Shown here: positions 33,566-42,599 of the stretch, piece after piece
Layout of the letters: each line of letters opens with the position of its first letter
Position numbering within the stretch: position 1 is the stretch's first letter
Origin: Massilibacillus massiliensis
Lineage (GTDB): Bacteria; Bacillota; Negativicutes; FLKF01
DNA length: 64,000 nt
Direction: 5' to 3'
NCBI RefSeq assembly: GCF_900086705.1
Contig: NZ_LT575483.1
Span: forward strand, 2,139,894-2,203,893
Program-made: the position numbers and the translations under genes
The notes under the pieces: generated by a model
Seen by the model: only the letters and a program-made list of their open reading frames with translations
What the model was told of the DNA's origin: nothing
The model's database searches: none

Positions 33566-34741
33566 ATGCTGTTAAATCCTTATACACCGGGAGCAGGAGT
33601 TCCTCCGAGATATTTAGCAGGACGAGAGGATACCATGAAAAGTGCCGAGGAAGCATTAGCGTATATTTCTCATGGATATTTTGCACGTTCTGTTGTTTAT
33701 TATGGATTACGTGGTGTCGGCAAGACTGTTTTACTGAACCATATTGAAAATATGGCCGAAGAGCGAAATATTCATTTTGAACAGATTGAAATAGCAGAAC
33801 GTGGTTCCTTTAAAAGCACTATTTCATTGCACGTTTTAAAGCTGATTCGTCAGATGAGTATAAAGTCTAAAATGAAACAATACATAGATAAAGCATTATC
33901 AGTATTAAAAGCCTTCTCTATAAAATATTCACCAGAGGGTGAAGTAAGTGTTGGAGTTGACCCGGAAATTATAGCTGCGATTGGTGTAGCGGATACAGGA
34001 AACTTTCAAAACGATTTGACCGAATTATTTGTAGCCTTAGGTACGATTGCGCAGAAAGAAGAGTGTGGGGTTGCATTATTTATTGATGAAATCCAGTATT
34101 TAAAAGATGATGAATTTGAAGCTTTGATTGCTGCGATACACAGAGTCAATCAAAAAGCATTACCGCTGATTGTATTTGCCGCTGGTCTGCCTAAAATTGC
34201 AAAAATAGCTGGTGATGTAAAATCTTATGCAGAACGTTTATTTGCGTTTGTTTCGATAGGTTCCTTGTCTTATGAAGCAGGGAAACTGGCATTAACCGAG
34301 CCTGCAAAAAGATGGAATGTAGAGTATACGGATAAGGCGATTGCACAAATACTGGAGAGTACAGAATGTTACCCGTATTTTCTGCAAGAGTATGGTAAGC
34401 AAGTATGGGGGCAATTGGGTGACGAACGTACCATTAATGAGAAAATGGTAAAAGCCGCCTATGTCGATTTTGAGAAAAGCTTAGACGAGAGTTTTTTCAA
34501 GGTTAGGCATGATAGAGCTACACCAAGAGAACTTGAGTTTATGCTGGCAATGGTGAAAACAGGCAAACTGCCGTGTTCCACAAATGATATTGCCGTGCAA
34601 CTGAATTGTGCAATGTCAACGGTATCGCCGCTTAGAGCGCAACTAATTCACAAGGGATTTATCTACTCATCCAATCGCGGTGAGGTGGATTTTACTGTAC
34701 CGCAGTTTGATAAGTTTTTAAAAAGAATACATGAACTTTAA
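33566..34741 (+). CDS. AAA+ (AAA_16/ORC-like) ATPase with C-terminal winged helix
   Basis: This 391-residue ATPase has the N-terminal PYTPGAGVPPRYLAGRE block, Walker A YGLRGVGKT (about residue 47) and Walker B ALFIDEIQYL (about 170), then a C-terminal winged helix (CSTNDIAVQLNCAMSTVSPLRAQLIHKGFIYSS). The layout resembles Cdc6/ORC-like and STAND-type bacterial ATPases that act on DNA or as signal switches. AAAGGAGG precedes the ATG. It lies between the two AlbA-type genes, which suggests joint function or at least co-inheritance; the role is unknown. Confidence 0.75.
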   Translation: MLLNPYTPGAGVPPRYLAGREDTMKSAEEALAYISHGYFARSVVYYGLRGVGKTVLLNHIENMAEERNIHFEQIEIAERGSFKSTISLHVLKLIRQMSIKSKMKQYIDKALSVLKAFSIKYSPEGEVSVGVDPEIIAAIGVADTGNFQNDLTELFVALGTIAQKEECGVALFIDEIQYLKDDEFEALIAAIHRVNQKALPLIVFAAGLPKIAKIAGDVKSYAERLFAFVSIGSLSYEAGKLALTEPAKRWNVEYTDKAIAQILESTECYPYFLQEYGKQVWGQLGDERTINEKMVKAAYVDFEKSLDESFFKVRHDRATPRELEFMLAMVKTGKLPCSTNDIAVQLNCAMSTVSPLRAQLIHKGFIYSSNRGEVDFTVPQFDKFLKRIHEL

Positions 34742-34818
34742 AGAATAATTGCTTCTAGGCGTCCGCTTAAAGGATATAGAGAACTGTGGTGCTATATTGT
34801 GATATTTACTTAAGATAT

Positions 34819-34949
34819 TTATTTGATAAATTATTTGATGATGTTTAGTAATTTATTTGATTATTAAATGATGAAAATATAAATATATACATTGAATGTT
34901 TAATTTATAAGGATTATTAATTAAAAATTTATTTGATGATTAATTTGAT
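34819..34949. promoter_or_regulatory. TTATTTGAT direct repeats upstream of the second AlbA-type gene
   Basis: TTATTTGAT occurs at 34819, 34831, 34853 and 34929, with a variant TAATTTGAT at 34941. A TATAAT hexamer follows at 34961 and the gene starts at 34998. The set differs in sequence from the repeats upstream of the first AlbA-type gene. Confidence 0.6.
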
Positions 34950-34997
34950 TGCATATGTGATATAATAGTATTAAATTGTAAATAGGCGGTGTGAAAT

Positions 34998-36464
34998 ATG
35001 CCTTTTCAGGAAGAGCAGATCAATTTAATTATTCATGAGGCAAGAGCACATAGTACGGAATTGCCCTGGGGTGAATTTAAAGTAAATAAATGTACGCAGC
35101 CACAGGAAATAGGTGAGTATATTAGTGCGCTATCAAATACAGCAGCGCTTTATAATAAAGATAAGGCGCTCATGATCTGGGGCATTGATGATGAGACCCA
35201 TGAACTGGTCGGTACGGAGTTTGATCCATCGAAAGTAAAACAGGGGAATCAGGGATTAGAGCTATGGATTAGTACACAATTAGATCCTCAGGTACAGTTT
35301 TATTTTCATAAGACAGAGCTTGAAGAGAAGAAAATTATTTTACTAGAAATTTCGAGTGCTGCTTCTGCACCGGTTAAGTTCAAAAATATAGATTATATTC
35401 GTATTGATTCACATAAGAAAAAATTAAAAGATTATGTGGATACCGAGCGGGAATTATGGGCGATTCTTGCCAAAAAATCATTTGAAATTATGACTGCTAT
35501 GGAAGATGTACCGGGTGATTTTGTCATTCGGCTGTTAGATTATCCGGCGTATTTTGATTTATTATCACAAGAGCTGCCGAGTGATAAAGTGGGGATATTA
35601 AATGCTTTACTTGCCGATGGTCTAATCGCAAAATGTGTGACGGGAAATTACAATATTACGAATTTAGGTGCTATTTTATTTGCGAAGAAGTTATCTGATT
35701 TTCCATCTTTGGAGCGAAAGGCAATTCGTGTAATTCAATACAAAGATAACTCCCGCATTCATTCTGTGAAAGAGCAAATTGGCCATAAGGGCTATGCAAC
35801 GGGTTTTGATGGATTAATTGAATATATTAATGGGATTTTACCTCGCAATGAAATCATGGGCAGAGCATTGAGAAAGGATATTCCGATGTATCCGGAGCTG
35901 GCTGTCAGAGAAGTTGTAGCAAATGCAATTATTCATCAAAATTTCTTTTTGCAGGGAACAAGTCCGATGATTGAAATTTTTGAAGATCGTATGGAAGTAA
36001 CGAATCCGGGTACACCTCTGATTGAAACGAAGCGGTTTATAGACTCACCGCCAATTTCAAGAAATGAAAAATTGGCATCTTTTATGCGGCGGATCGGTGT
36101 TTGTGAGGAACGTGGCAGCGGTTTTGATAAAATTGTTCATCAAACTGAATATTATCAACTGCCTGCACCGGAGATTGAGGTTTATCATAATAATACAAGG
36201 GTTACGATGTTTGCCCATAAAGATTTTTCAAAAATGAGCAAAGAGGATAAAATGCGTGCTTGTTATTTGCATGCTTGTTTGAAAAGAGTGAATCGTGAAT
36301 ATATGACGAATTCATCGCTCAGAGAACGCTTTAAAGTTGCAGCTAAAAATAGTGCGGTGATCTCCAGGTTATTAAATGACAGCTGTGAAGCGGGATTGGT
36401 AAAAATAACTGATGATACGGTGACAGCAAATAAAAATAGGCGATATGTTCCTTATTGGGGATAG
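34998..36464 (+). CDS. AlbA/Schlafen-type ATP-binding protein, second copy
   Basis: The 488-residue protein has an N-terminal AlbA_2 domain (ELPWGEFKVN...EYISALSNTAALYNKDKALMIWGI), a central region, the GHKL-like ATPase (YPELAVREVVANAIIHQNF, FEDRMEVTNPGTPL, GVCEERGSGFDKI) and a C-terminal winged-helix segment. It shares architecture but little sequence with the gene at 31743, so the two are old paralogues or separate acquisitions. The ribosome site is modest (GGCGGTGTG). It may act as a regulator or a defence effector. Confidence 0.78.
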   Translation: MPFQEEQINLIIHEARAHSTELPWGEFKVNKCTQPQEIGEYISALSNTAALYNKDKALMIWGIDDETHELVGTEFDPSKVKQGNQGLELWISTQLDPQVQFYFHKTELEEKKIILLEISSAASAPVKFKNIDYIRIDSHKKKLKDYVDTERELWAILAKKSFEIMTAMEDVPGDFVIRLLDYPAYFDLLSQELPSDKVGILNALLADGLIAKCVTGNYNITNLGAILFAKKLSDFPSLERKAIRVIQYKDNSRIHSVKEQIGHKGYATGFDGLIEYINGILPRNEIMGRALRKDIPMYPELAVREVVANAIIHQNFFLQGTSPMIEIFEDRMEVTNPGTPLIETKRFIDSPPISRNEKLASFMRRIGVCEERGSGFDKIVHQTEYYQLPAPEIEVYHNNTRVTMFAHKDFSKMSKEDKMRACYLHACLKRVNREYMTNSSLRERFKVAAKNSAVISRLLNDSCEAGLVKITDDTVTANKNRRYVPYWG

Positions 36465-36616
36465 ATATGGCTGCTATCACGTATACGTATCTATGAATAA
36501 AAATAATTTTCCACTTTGCATGAAGTGCCAAAAATTTTATCCTATGCAAACAGTATGAAAATATCACGTTGATAAAAATGCTATATAATAAGAGGTGATA
36601 TAAGGACGGTGATTTT

Positions 36617-36823
36617 ATGAGAAAACAAGAGAGAATCATCTGTAATGTAACAGCTTCAATGGCTATGGAAGGTCATATATTGACCGAAGCAGATAAGACT
36701 AGCAGGTGTGAATATATAGAATCTATGGCAGAGGAACTGTTCCATCGATTGAGAAAAGAAAAGTGCATGGAGCTAGATAAATCAAGGCTCTATAGGACTG
36801 TTATGGGGTATTTTAGCCGTTGA
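36617..36823 (+). CDS. VbhA-like antitoxin, orphan
   Basis: This 68-residue protein contains SMAMEG (residues 14-19), which fits the Fic-inhibiting motif [S/T]xxxE[G/N] of VbhA-type antitoxins, within the characteristic NVTASMAMEGHILTEADK stretch. Such proteins block the ATP site of a Fic AMP-transferase. No Fic gene (HPFxxGNG motif) is visible next to it or elsewhere in the window. The ribosome site is AAGGACGGTGA. It may be a leftover antitoxin or may protect against an incoming toxin. Confidence 0.55.
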   Translation: MRKQERIICNVTASMAMEGHILTEADKTSRCEYIESMAEELFHRLRKEKCMELDKSRLYRTVMGYFSR

Positions 36824-36830
36824 AATCTAA

Positions 36831-37043
36831 TGCTTTGCTGAACAATCAAGACCTGCAACAGAAAAAATTCAGGCAACACTTGCAGATCTGAATCGTGCTG
36901 TAATTGAAAGTTCAAAGACAATTGAAAAAATAGGGGCGATCAGGCAGGAACAAGCAGCTTCTACGAAAGAAATTACAGCACATCTTTCTCGTTTAACGAG
37001 TGCTGCAGAGGCATTAAATATTTTTATGGAACGTTTTAAATAA
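36831..37043 (+). pseudogene. C-terminal stump of a methyl-accepting chemotaxis protein
   Basis: The frame reads FAEQSRPATEKIQATLADLN through ISRLT-like helices to a natural stop (MERFK), matching the extreme C-terminal signalling region of MCPs. There is an in-frame TAA immediately upstream and no start. It is followed by its own terminator. This is probably the right edge of the accessory island, where the insertion removed the rest of the receptor gene. Confidence 0.7.
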
Positions 37044-37070
37044 GGAATCGAGTGTATTATAGATATACAG

Positions 37071-37115
37071 AAAATAGTTCGGATAGGTTGAAAAACTTAT
37101 ACGAACTATTTTTTA
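37071..37115 (+). terminator. Terminator of the chemotaxis-receptor stump
   Basis: AAAATAGTTCG pairs with CGAACTATTTT, then TT. Confidence 0.75.
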
Positions 37116-37384
37116 TGTAAAATGTTTTTGTATGTTAAGCTAAAGCCTTATATTAAAAAATGAGAAAGTAAAGTATACATGATTTATATTCAAATGGACA
37201 GAAAAGCTAAGGTCATGTAAAATAAAAAGAAGCACGTCTTAGTGTATGACAATGAGAAATGAGAAGAAGTTTGGTATTATCAATTTGTAGAATAGTAGAA
37301 AAGTAGCAGAGTTTGTGCTTAGATTTATGCAGGCATAAACAAAAAAATTCTCAAAAAGACGGGGCTAGTAGAAAGGTAGGATGG
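37116..37384. other. Gap before the symporter gene
   Basis: AT-rich sequence with no clear gene, repeat or consensus promoter that I can support. Confidence 0.4.
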
Positions 37385-38827
37385 ATGAACATGACAATTC
37401 AATTTTGGATCATCGTGCTGTACATTTGCGTACTTTTTGCAATCAGCATGTATGTAAAGCGTCGGGCGAATAATAGCAGCGGCTTTCTTTTTGCCGGACG
37501 AAAGTTAAGTACCACTTTGGTGGCGACAAATATTGCCGGAACGGCTATTGGTGCAGCAGCTACGATTGGTGTGGCAGAAAATGCGTTTCAATCTGGAATC
37601 GCAGCAGGTTGGTACAATGCTGCTTGGGCCGCGGGCGCTGTTTTGATGGCGTTGGTAGCAGCTCGGAAGTATCGTGAGCTCAATTGTACGACTGTACCGG
37701 AGCTTTTTGAACGGTATTATGATAAAAAAGGACGTGTAATTGCCGTATTGGGCATGATTACACTGCAATTGGTGATTACCTCTTTACAGTATCTGGCGGG
37801 AGGCGCGATTCTTTCTTCCTTGATGCCGGATATTTTTTCTTTTGAGGGTGGAATGATTACGAGTGCGATTGTGTTTTTTGGCACGACAATTCTTGGTGGA
37901 CTATGGTCTTCTGGGTTATCCAATATTCTTAGTGTGGCCTTGATCTATGTGGGGGTGCTCATCAGCACAGTAACGATTGTAGCTAAACAAGGTGGTATCA
38001 GTGCGATTGCGGCTTCACTGCCACCGGGAATTGATTGGTTCGGGCCGCTTGGCGGGCTGGGAATGGCAACGATTATCGGTTGGTTTGTAGTGATGATGAC
38101 ACAGGCGATTACTGCGCAAGGACCTGTTCAGGTGGCTTGTGCAGCGGTTGATGGAGCTGCGGCGAAAAAAGGATTTTTGTGGGGTGCATTGCTGATGTTT
38201 CCCATCGGTTTTGCTTGTGCAATCATGGGTGTAGCCGCTCGCGCTGCGCATCCGGAAATGCAGGCGACCTTAGCATTACCTTATATGATTATGAGTTTGG
38301 ATCCAATCATTTCTGGTTTAACACTAGCGGCATTATGGGCAGCAGATGTGTCTACCGCTTGTCATATTTTGCTGGCGGCAGGGACGCTTTTCTCTCAAGA
38401 TATTTATAAACGCTTTATCAATCCACAGGTAAGTGATAAGCAGTATACTTTAATTAATCGTTGTGCGATTTTAGGATTAGGGATGATCACCTTATGGTTT
38501 GCTTTTAATGCAGTAGGTATCGTAAAAACAATGCTGATCGGGTTGAGCTTGACAACGGCATTCACTTTGATTTTTCTTTTTACGATGTTTGCACCGGGGC
38601 TGTGTCGACGTAATTCTGCTTTTTACACTACGCTGGCAGGTATCTTGACGCTTTTTGTATGGCAGGCTTTTCCGTCTGTACAGATTTTTGCTCACCCCAT
38701 TTACATGGAATGGCTGGTTTGCTTGATCACTTTCTTTGTGGTGGCTGTGGTCGATAAGGAACCAATCAAGCTCCCCGATACGCAGGAAGAAGAGTTGTGT
38801 GGGGTAACTGTAAAACATTGTGGTTAG
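37385..38827 (+). CDS. Sodium:solute symporter family permease
   Basis: About 480 residues with roughly 13 hydrophobic segments. Conserved SSF features are seen: SGFLFAGRKLSTTLVATNIAGTAIGAAAT near the N terminus and LAALWAADVSTACHILLAAGTLFSQDIY around residue 320, which contains the Na+-binding region. It would drive uptake of an organic solute with sodium across the inner membrane. ATG 37385 (MNMTIQF) follows AGGTAGGATGG; the frame opens earlier without support. It is monocistronic; its substrate cannot be told. Confidence 0.88.
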   Translation: MNMTIQFWIIVLYICVLFAISMYVKRRANNSSGFLFAGRKLSTTLVATNIAGTAIGAAATIGVAENAFQSGIAAGWYNAAWAAGAVLMALVAARKYRELNCTTVPELFERYYDKKGRVIAVLGMITLQLVITSLQYLAGGAILSSLMPDIFSFEGGMITSAIVFFGTTILGGLWSSGLSNILSVALIYVGVLISTVTIVAKQGGISAIAASLPPGIDWFGPLGGLGMATIIGWFVVMMTQAITAQGPVQVACAAVDGAAAKKGFLWGALLMFPIGFACAIMGVAARAAHPEMQATLALPYMIMSLDPIISGLTLAALWAADVSTACHILLAAGTLFSQDIYKRFINPQVSDKQYTLINRCAILGLGMITLWFAFNAVGIVKTMLIGLSLTTAFTLIFLFTMFAPGLCRRNSAFYTTLAGILTLFVWQAFPSVQIFAHPIYMEWLVCLITFFVVAVVDKEPIKLPDTQEEELCGVTVKHCG

Positions 38828-38841
38828 TAATATAAAATATC

Positions 38842-38876
38842 AAAGCCTCGCAGGATTTATTGCGAGGCTTATTTTT
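38842..38876 (+). terminator. Terminator after the symporter gene
   Basis: AAGCCTCGCA pairs with TGCGAGGCTT, then ATTTTT. Confidence 0.85.
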
Positions 38877-39067
38877 ACGATTCATTTTTTAAAATAAATG
38901 CTGAACTAAAAACATATAGAGGATTGTTCCACCGGAGATTGATAATAGCATTTATTGTTTGGTATTTTTGCCGAAAGAGGATAAAAATAAAAAATAGGTT
39001 GTATGCTTAGCGTTTATGAACATAGAAGAGTTTGTTCAAAATATGCAAAGATGCGACAAGGAAAAAA

Positions 39068-39589
39068 TTATTCTCCTATAACAATAATCTTGCACTTTCT
39101 TGAACGCGCTCTTGTGCGGTCGAAATCGACGAAGTAAACATAACCCGTTGTGCCAACGCCGAGTGCACCATGATCCACATCGAAGGTTTCACTTGAACCA
39201 ACTAAAGTAGCTTTTAAATGTGCATCGCCATTTAGTAATGCTGTACGGTCGCCGTTGGGAAGGTACGCTTCAGCATCGGGCCAGGAAGCTACTGCTTCAT
39301 AATGTTTTTCACCGGGATAACTATATTGATCTTTGGTGGTGTGATCAGGGATTAGCTTTTTTAAAGCATTGTTTAAATCAGTTTGTAAAAATTCATTGCC
39401 GTCATCGTGATAGTCATGTACAAATTCTTCGAAGAAAACTGCACAGGTTGTGTGGGGGGAAATCACAGTGCAAATACCATTTTGGATTTTACTATTTTTG
39501 ATAACGGATTTTACTTCATCGGTTATATTTAAGAAAGTAGGCGTTTTTCCATGAGATTCTAATGTGATGGTTTCTTTGTAAACACTCAA
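39068..39589 (-). CDS. YjbQ/UPF0047 family protein
   Basis: The 173-residue protein shows the YjbQ features SPHTTCAVFFEEF, the acidic/His-rich YHDDGNEFLQTDLNNALKKLIP and the C-terminal GTTGYVYFVDFDRTR. The family can show thiamine-phosphate synthase side activity, but its main role is uncertain. It is longer than the usual 130-140 residues because of an insert around YSYPGEKHYEAVASWPD. It is co-transcribed 14 nt downstream of the TIM-like gene. Confidence 0.8.
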   Translation of the reverse strand: MSVYKETITLESHGKTPTFLNITDEVKSVIKNSKIQNGICTVISPHTTCAVFFEEFVHDYHDDGNEFLQTDLNNALKKLIPDHTTKDQYSYPGEKHYEAVASWPDAEAYLPNGDRTALLNGDAHLKATLVGSSETFDVDHGALGVGTTGYVYFVDFDRTRARSRKCKIIVIGE

Positions 39590-39603
39590 TTTTATAAGCC
39601 TCC

Positions 39604-40299
39604 CTAAACCTTATTTTTTTCGTCTGTTGCTTTTAGCATGGCTTCAGCCATTTCTTTTATTCTAAGCGCCGGATCAGGTGCGTTTAATATACCACTTGTG
39701 CCGCCGGTTCCATCGGCTCCAAGCATGATTACATTGTAAACATCCTCGGCTGTTGTTACGCCAGATGCGATCATTACAGCGATAGCAGGATTGATAGATC
39801 TGATTTTTTCTGTTGTTTCAAGCACGTAATTTTTGTCGGCGACTTGACCTGTACCAATTAATTCAGTTGGTTCACATAGTAAAATATCTGGATCCATTTT
39901 TGCGATTGCGATTGCTTCAGCAACGGAGTCTGCACAGACAATTGTAATCATATCCAATTCTTTTGCACGCAAAATAGTTTTTGAAAGCTCGGAAACTGTC
40001 ATTGGATTTTCAGCATGATTGAGAAATACAGCATTGGCACCAGCTTCTTTTAAAGATTCAGGAAGAATATGCCCCATACCACGTCCCGGGCGTAAGGATT
40101 CCATATGCTGTGCGGTTACCGTAATATAGCTTGTATGATCTTTGATAAAACGAATATCTGCAAATGGGCAAGTGAAAAAGATTTGCAGCTTTGTTTGCTG
40201 CGCGATTTTATCCGCTTCTTTAGCAAGTTCTAAGGCTTTTTTTCCGTAGAGATACGATTTTGGATTGACAACTAAAAAAGGACAACACACTTTTTTCAT
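39604..40299 (-). CDS. Triosephosphate-isomerase-like protein, archaeal-type short form
   Basis: The 231 residues follow the short archaeal TIM pattern (NPKSYLYGKKALELA, TAQHMESLRPGRGMGHILPESLKEAGA, LNHAEN, CEPTELIGTG). The catalytic Lys (NPK), His (NHAE) and Glu (CEPTEL) are present, so isomerase activity is likely, but on which triose or tetrulose phosphate is open; TIM-like isomerases also act in erythritol-type pathways. AGGAGG precedes the ATG. It is paired with the YjbQ gene and divergent from a GntR regulator, which points to an inducible sugar pathway rather than housekeeping glycolysis. Confidence 0.78.
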   Translation of the reverse strand: MKKVCCPFLVVNPKSYLYGKKALELAKEADKIAQQTKLQIFFTCPFADIRFIKDHTSYITVTAQHMESLRPGRGMGHILPESLKEAGANAVFLNHAENPMTVSELSKTILRAKELDMITIVCADSVAEAIAIAKMDPDILLCEPTELIGTGQVADKNYVLETTEKIRSINPAIAVMIASGVTTAEDVYNVIMLGADGTGGTSGILNAPDPALRIKEMAEAMLKATDEKNKV

Positions 40300-40321
40300 T
40301 ATGAGACCTCCTAAATCATTA

Positions 40322-40366
40322 TTAACTTACCAGTGGTTAATTTAAATGATACCACTGGTAAGTTAA
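40322..40366. promoter_or_regulatory. Double operator between TIM-like/YjbQ pair and GntR gene
   Basis: TTAACTTACCAGTGGT (40322-40337) and its perfect complement (40351-40366) are separated by 13 nt. Each arm contains ACCA-N-TGGT, itself a near palindrome. This fits two sites for the divergent GntR-family repressor. Confidence 0.75.
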
Positions 40367-40512
40367 AAGTTCAATTGATTATTATCAGAAATTTTGTAAA
40401 ATTTAATTTCGTTAAAAATTTAGCATGAAAGAAAAGTAAATGCACAAAAATAAGATTGATAATGTTTACAATTTATACTAATATAGAAAAAAAGTAATGG
40501 AGTAATTTTGAT

Positions 40513-41241
40513 ATGGAAAATAAAAAAAGAGAGAGTCTGCTGCATGAAAAAATAGAAAAGGCGATATTAGAGCAAACGGCGGATTTATCATACTTTTCAC
40601 CACTTCCGGGCGAACGCGAGTTATGCCAACTTTTTAAAGTTAGCAGACCGACAATTCGGAAAGCGTTAGAAAACTTAGAAAAAGCAAATATGATAACGAG
40701 GATTCAAGGACGGGGGTCGTTTTACCTAGGAAATAAGGTGCCAATTGATTATTCAAACGCCAATGGGCACGGGTTAGGGTTGTTTCAAGTGCTAAGTTCG
40801 GTTGGGAAATTTACCGAAAGTCATGTTTTACAACAGGTTGTAGAAATCCCTCATCCAAATATTACAGCATACTTGAATTTGCAAGAGGATGAAATGGTAT
40901 TTCATTTAAAGCGTCTTCGTTATGTGAATCATGCGTTATATTCCTTGGCAGATGATTATATTCCACTACATGTCTGCCCTAAATTAATGGAGATTGATTT
41001 TACAAATGCGTCGCTTTTTCAAACCTTGGAGAAATATCAGATTATACCTAGTAAGGAAGATAAAACGATTGAAATAAAAAGAGCAAATCCTCAAGAGTCT
41101 GCTTATTTAAATCTTAAAAAAGGTGAACCTATCTCTGTGACGCGGATCATTACGTATGATAAGGATTCTAGAATCATACAATATGCAACTTCAAAAGCAG
41201 ATGCATATAAAAGTAGTTTTAGGGTGATCTCATCGATCTAA
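40513..41241 (+). CDS. GntR/HutC-family regulator with UTRA domain
   Basis: The 242-residue protein has an N-terminal GntR winged helix (PLPGERELCQLFKVSRPTIRKALENLEKANMITRIQGRGSFY) and a C-terminal UTRA ligand-binding domain (about 80-240) that usually binds a sugar phosphate or amino sugar derivative. It is divergent from the TIM-like/YjbQ pair with a double palindrome in between, which it probably represses. The ribosome site (TGGAG) is moderate. Confidence 0.88.
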   Translation: MENKKRESLLHEKIEKAILEQTADLSYFSPLPGERELCQLFKVSRPTIRKALENLEKANMITRIQGRGSFYLGNKVPIDYSNANGHGLGLFQVLSSVGKFTESHVLQQVVEIPHPNITAYLNLQEDEMVFHLKRLRYVNHALYSLADDYIPLHVCPKLMEIDFTNASLFQTLEKYQIIPSKEDKTIEIKRANPQESAYLNLKKGEPISVTRIITYDKDSRIIQYATSKADAYKSSFRVISSI

Positions 41242-41498
41242 TTTTATACAAAAAAGATGGCAGATTTTCATTTATGACTTCGTAGTAATATCTGGGTTCT
41301 TTTTTGGTTGTAAAATAAAATAGAAAAATCAGAATAAATGTAAAAGTCAAAAGAATCGCAATGCATTTTTACAATGTTTCTGAACAGAATATATTGAATG
41401 CATGATGGTCCATCTATATAATATGAATCATAAACCTAATGATGAAATTGCATATAGAAAAGATGACTTGATTGTCAAAATGTATCGGAGGTTTTTCA

Positions 41499-42464
41499 AT
41501 GAAAAAAATTATTGATGATACACGACTTATTTTTAAATGCTGTAGCCTTTACTATGAAGATGAAATGAGTCAACAAGAAATTTGTGATTTATTGGGCATA
41601 TCAAGACCATCTGTTTGTCGAATGATAAAGTTAGGAAAAGAATTAGGCATCGTAAAAATCGAGATTAAGCATCCGGATGGCTTTACTTTTGGCAAAATAG
41701 AACGTGAGTTAGAAAAGAAATTTAATTTAAGAGAAGTTATTGTTGCAGATTCGAGTCCTATTGTGGCTGGAAAAGAACGAAAAAATAGTGAGCTGATGGA
41801 GGAAACGATTCATTTTTTAGAAACGATCCTGGAAAATGGTGCGTATGTTGGTGTTACGATGGGCATGACTTTACAAAATCTTACCAGTACAAAGAAAGTC
41901 ATTGAGGAACCAATTAAGTGCACGTTTGTTCCTATTGTCGGCGGAATTGGGGAAAGCCGGTCAGATATTCATTCCAACTCAATTGCAATCAAGTTGGCAA
42001 CTTTATTTGGCGGAGATTGTATACAATTTTTTGCACCGGCAGTATTCTCGGATATCAATATTTTGAATGGCTTTATGAAAGAAAAGTCGGTAAAGGGTAT
42101 TTTCAAAATATTTAGAAAAATAGACACAATTATTATGGGAATTGGTGTACCTGATAGAGAATGTTCAACTTTGATGCAGACAGGTTATGTAGATGAACAG
42201 GTCATGGAAGAGTTTGTGAAACGAGGCGCTGTAGGCGATATATCTTTACAGTTTTTTGATGAATTTGGTAATGTTGAAAAATTTAGAGATTTCAATGAGC
42301 GCGTTGCAGGCATGCCAATTGAGCAGTTGAAAAAGGTGCCGCAGCGAATTGGCATTGCCGGAGGTGCACAAAAAGCAAAAGCTGTGCACGGTGCAATTAA
42401 AGGCAATTTTTTAAATATCTTAATTACAGATATTGATTGCGCAAAGGCTTTATTGGAACTCTGA
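41499..42464 (+). CDS. SorC/DeoR-type sugar-binding transcriptional regulator
   Basis: This 321-residue protein has an N-terminal HTH (QQEICDLLGISRPSVCRMIKLGKELGIVKI) and a C-terminal sugar-phosphate-binding domain (VGVTMGMTLQNLTS, VPIVGGIGESRSDIHSNSIAIKLA, GIGVPDREC, GIAGGAQKAKAVHGAIKG) of the SorC family. CGGAGG lies 8 nt before ATG 41499; the frame opens earlier without a ribosome site. It stands ahead of the class II aldolase and glucitol IIC genes and probably regulates them. Confidence 0.88.
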   Translation: MKKIIDDTRLIFKCCSLYYEDEMSQQEICDLLGISRPSVCRMIKLGKELGIVKIEIKHPDGFTFGKIERELEKKFNLREVIVADSSPIVAGKERKNSELMEETIHFLETILENGAYVGVTMGMTLQNLTSTKKVIEEPIKCTFVPIVGGIGESRSDIHSNSIAIKLATLFGGDCIQFFAPAVFSDINILNGFMKEKSVKGIFKIFRKIDTIIMGIGVPDRECSTLMQTGYVDEQVMEEFVKRGAVGDISLQFFDEFGNVEKFRDFNERVAGMPIEQLKKVPQRIGIAGGAQKAKAVHGAIKGNFLNILITDIDCAKALLEL

Positions 42465-42599
42465 AAATATAAGTGATACATGCGCGTATATTTATTGACG
42501 AAATCGTTTATAAATAAGAGTTAAACCGTATGATTTCTAAAATAATGTGGTAAATATGACATGTGTCTTAAAAAAGATTGAAGGAAAAGGGGGATTTTT

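Noticed and set aside
33489-33747. Frames around the start of the AAA ATPase gene
   Set aside because: The AAA frame has the Walker motifs and the AAAGGAGG site; the others are out-of-frame or antisense.
34819-34949. CRISPR-like array
   Set aside because: The repeats are 9 bp with irregular spacing of 12-76 nt and no spacers of constant length; they fit operator repeats.
30605-37043. Intact prophage or integrative element
   Set aside because: No integrase, structural, replication or conjugation genes, and no duplicate of the tRNA-Gly 3' end was found on the right side.
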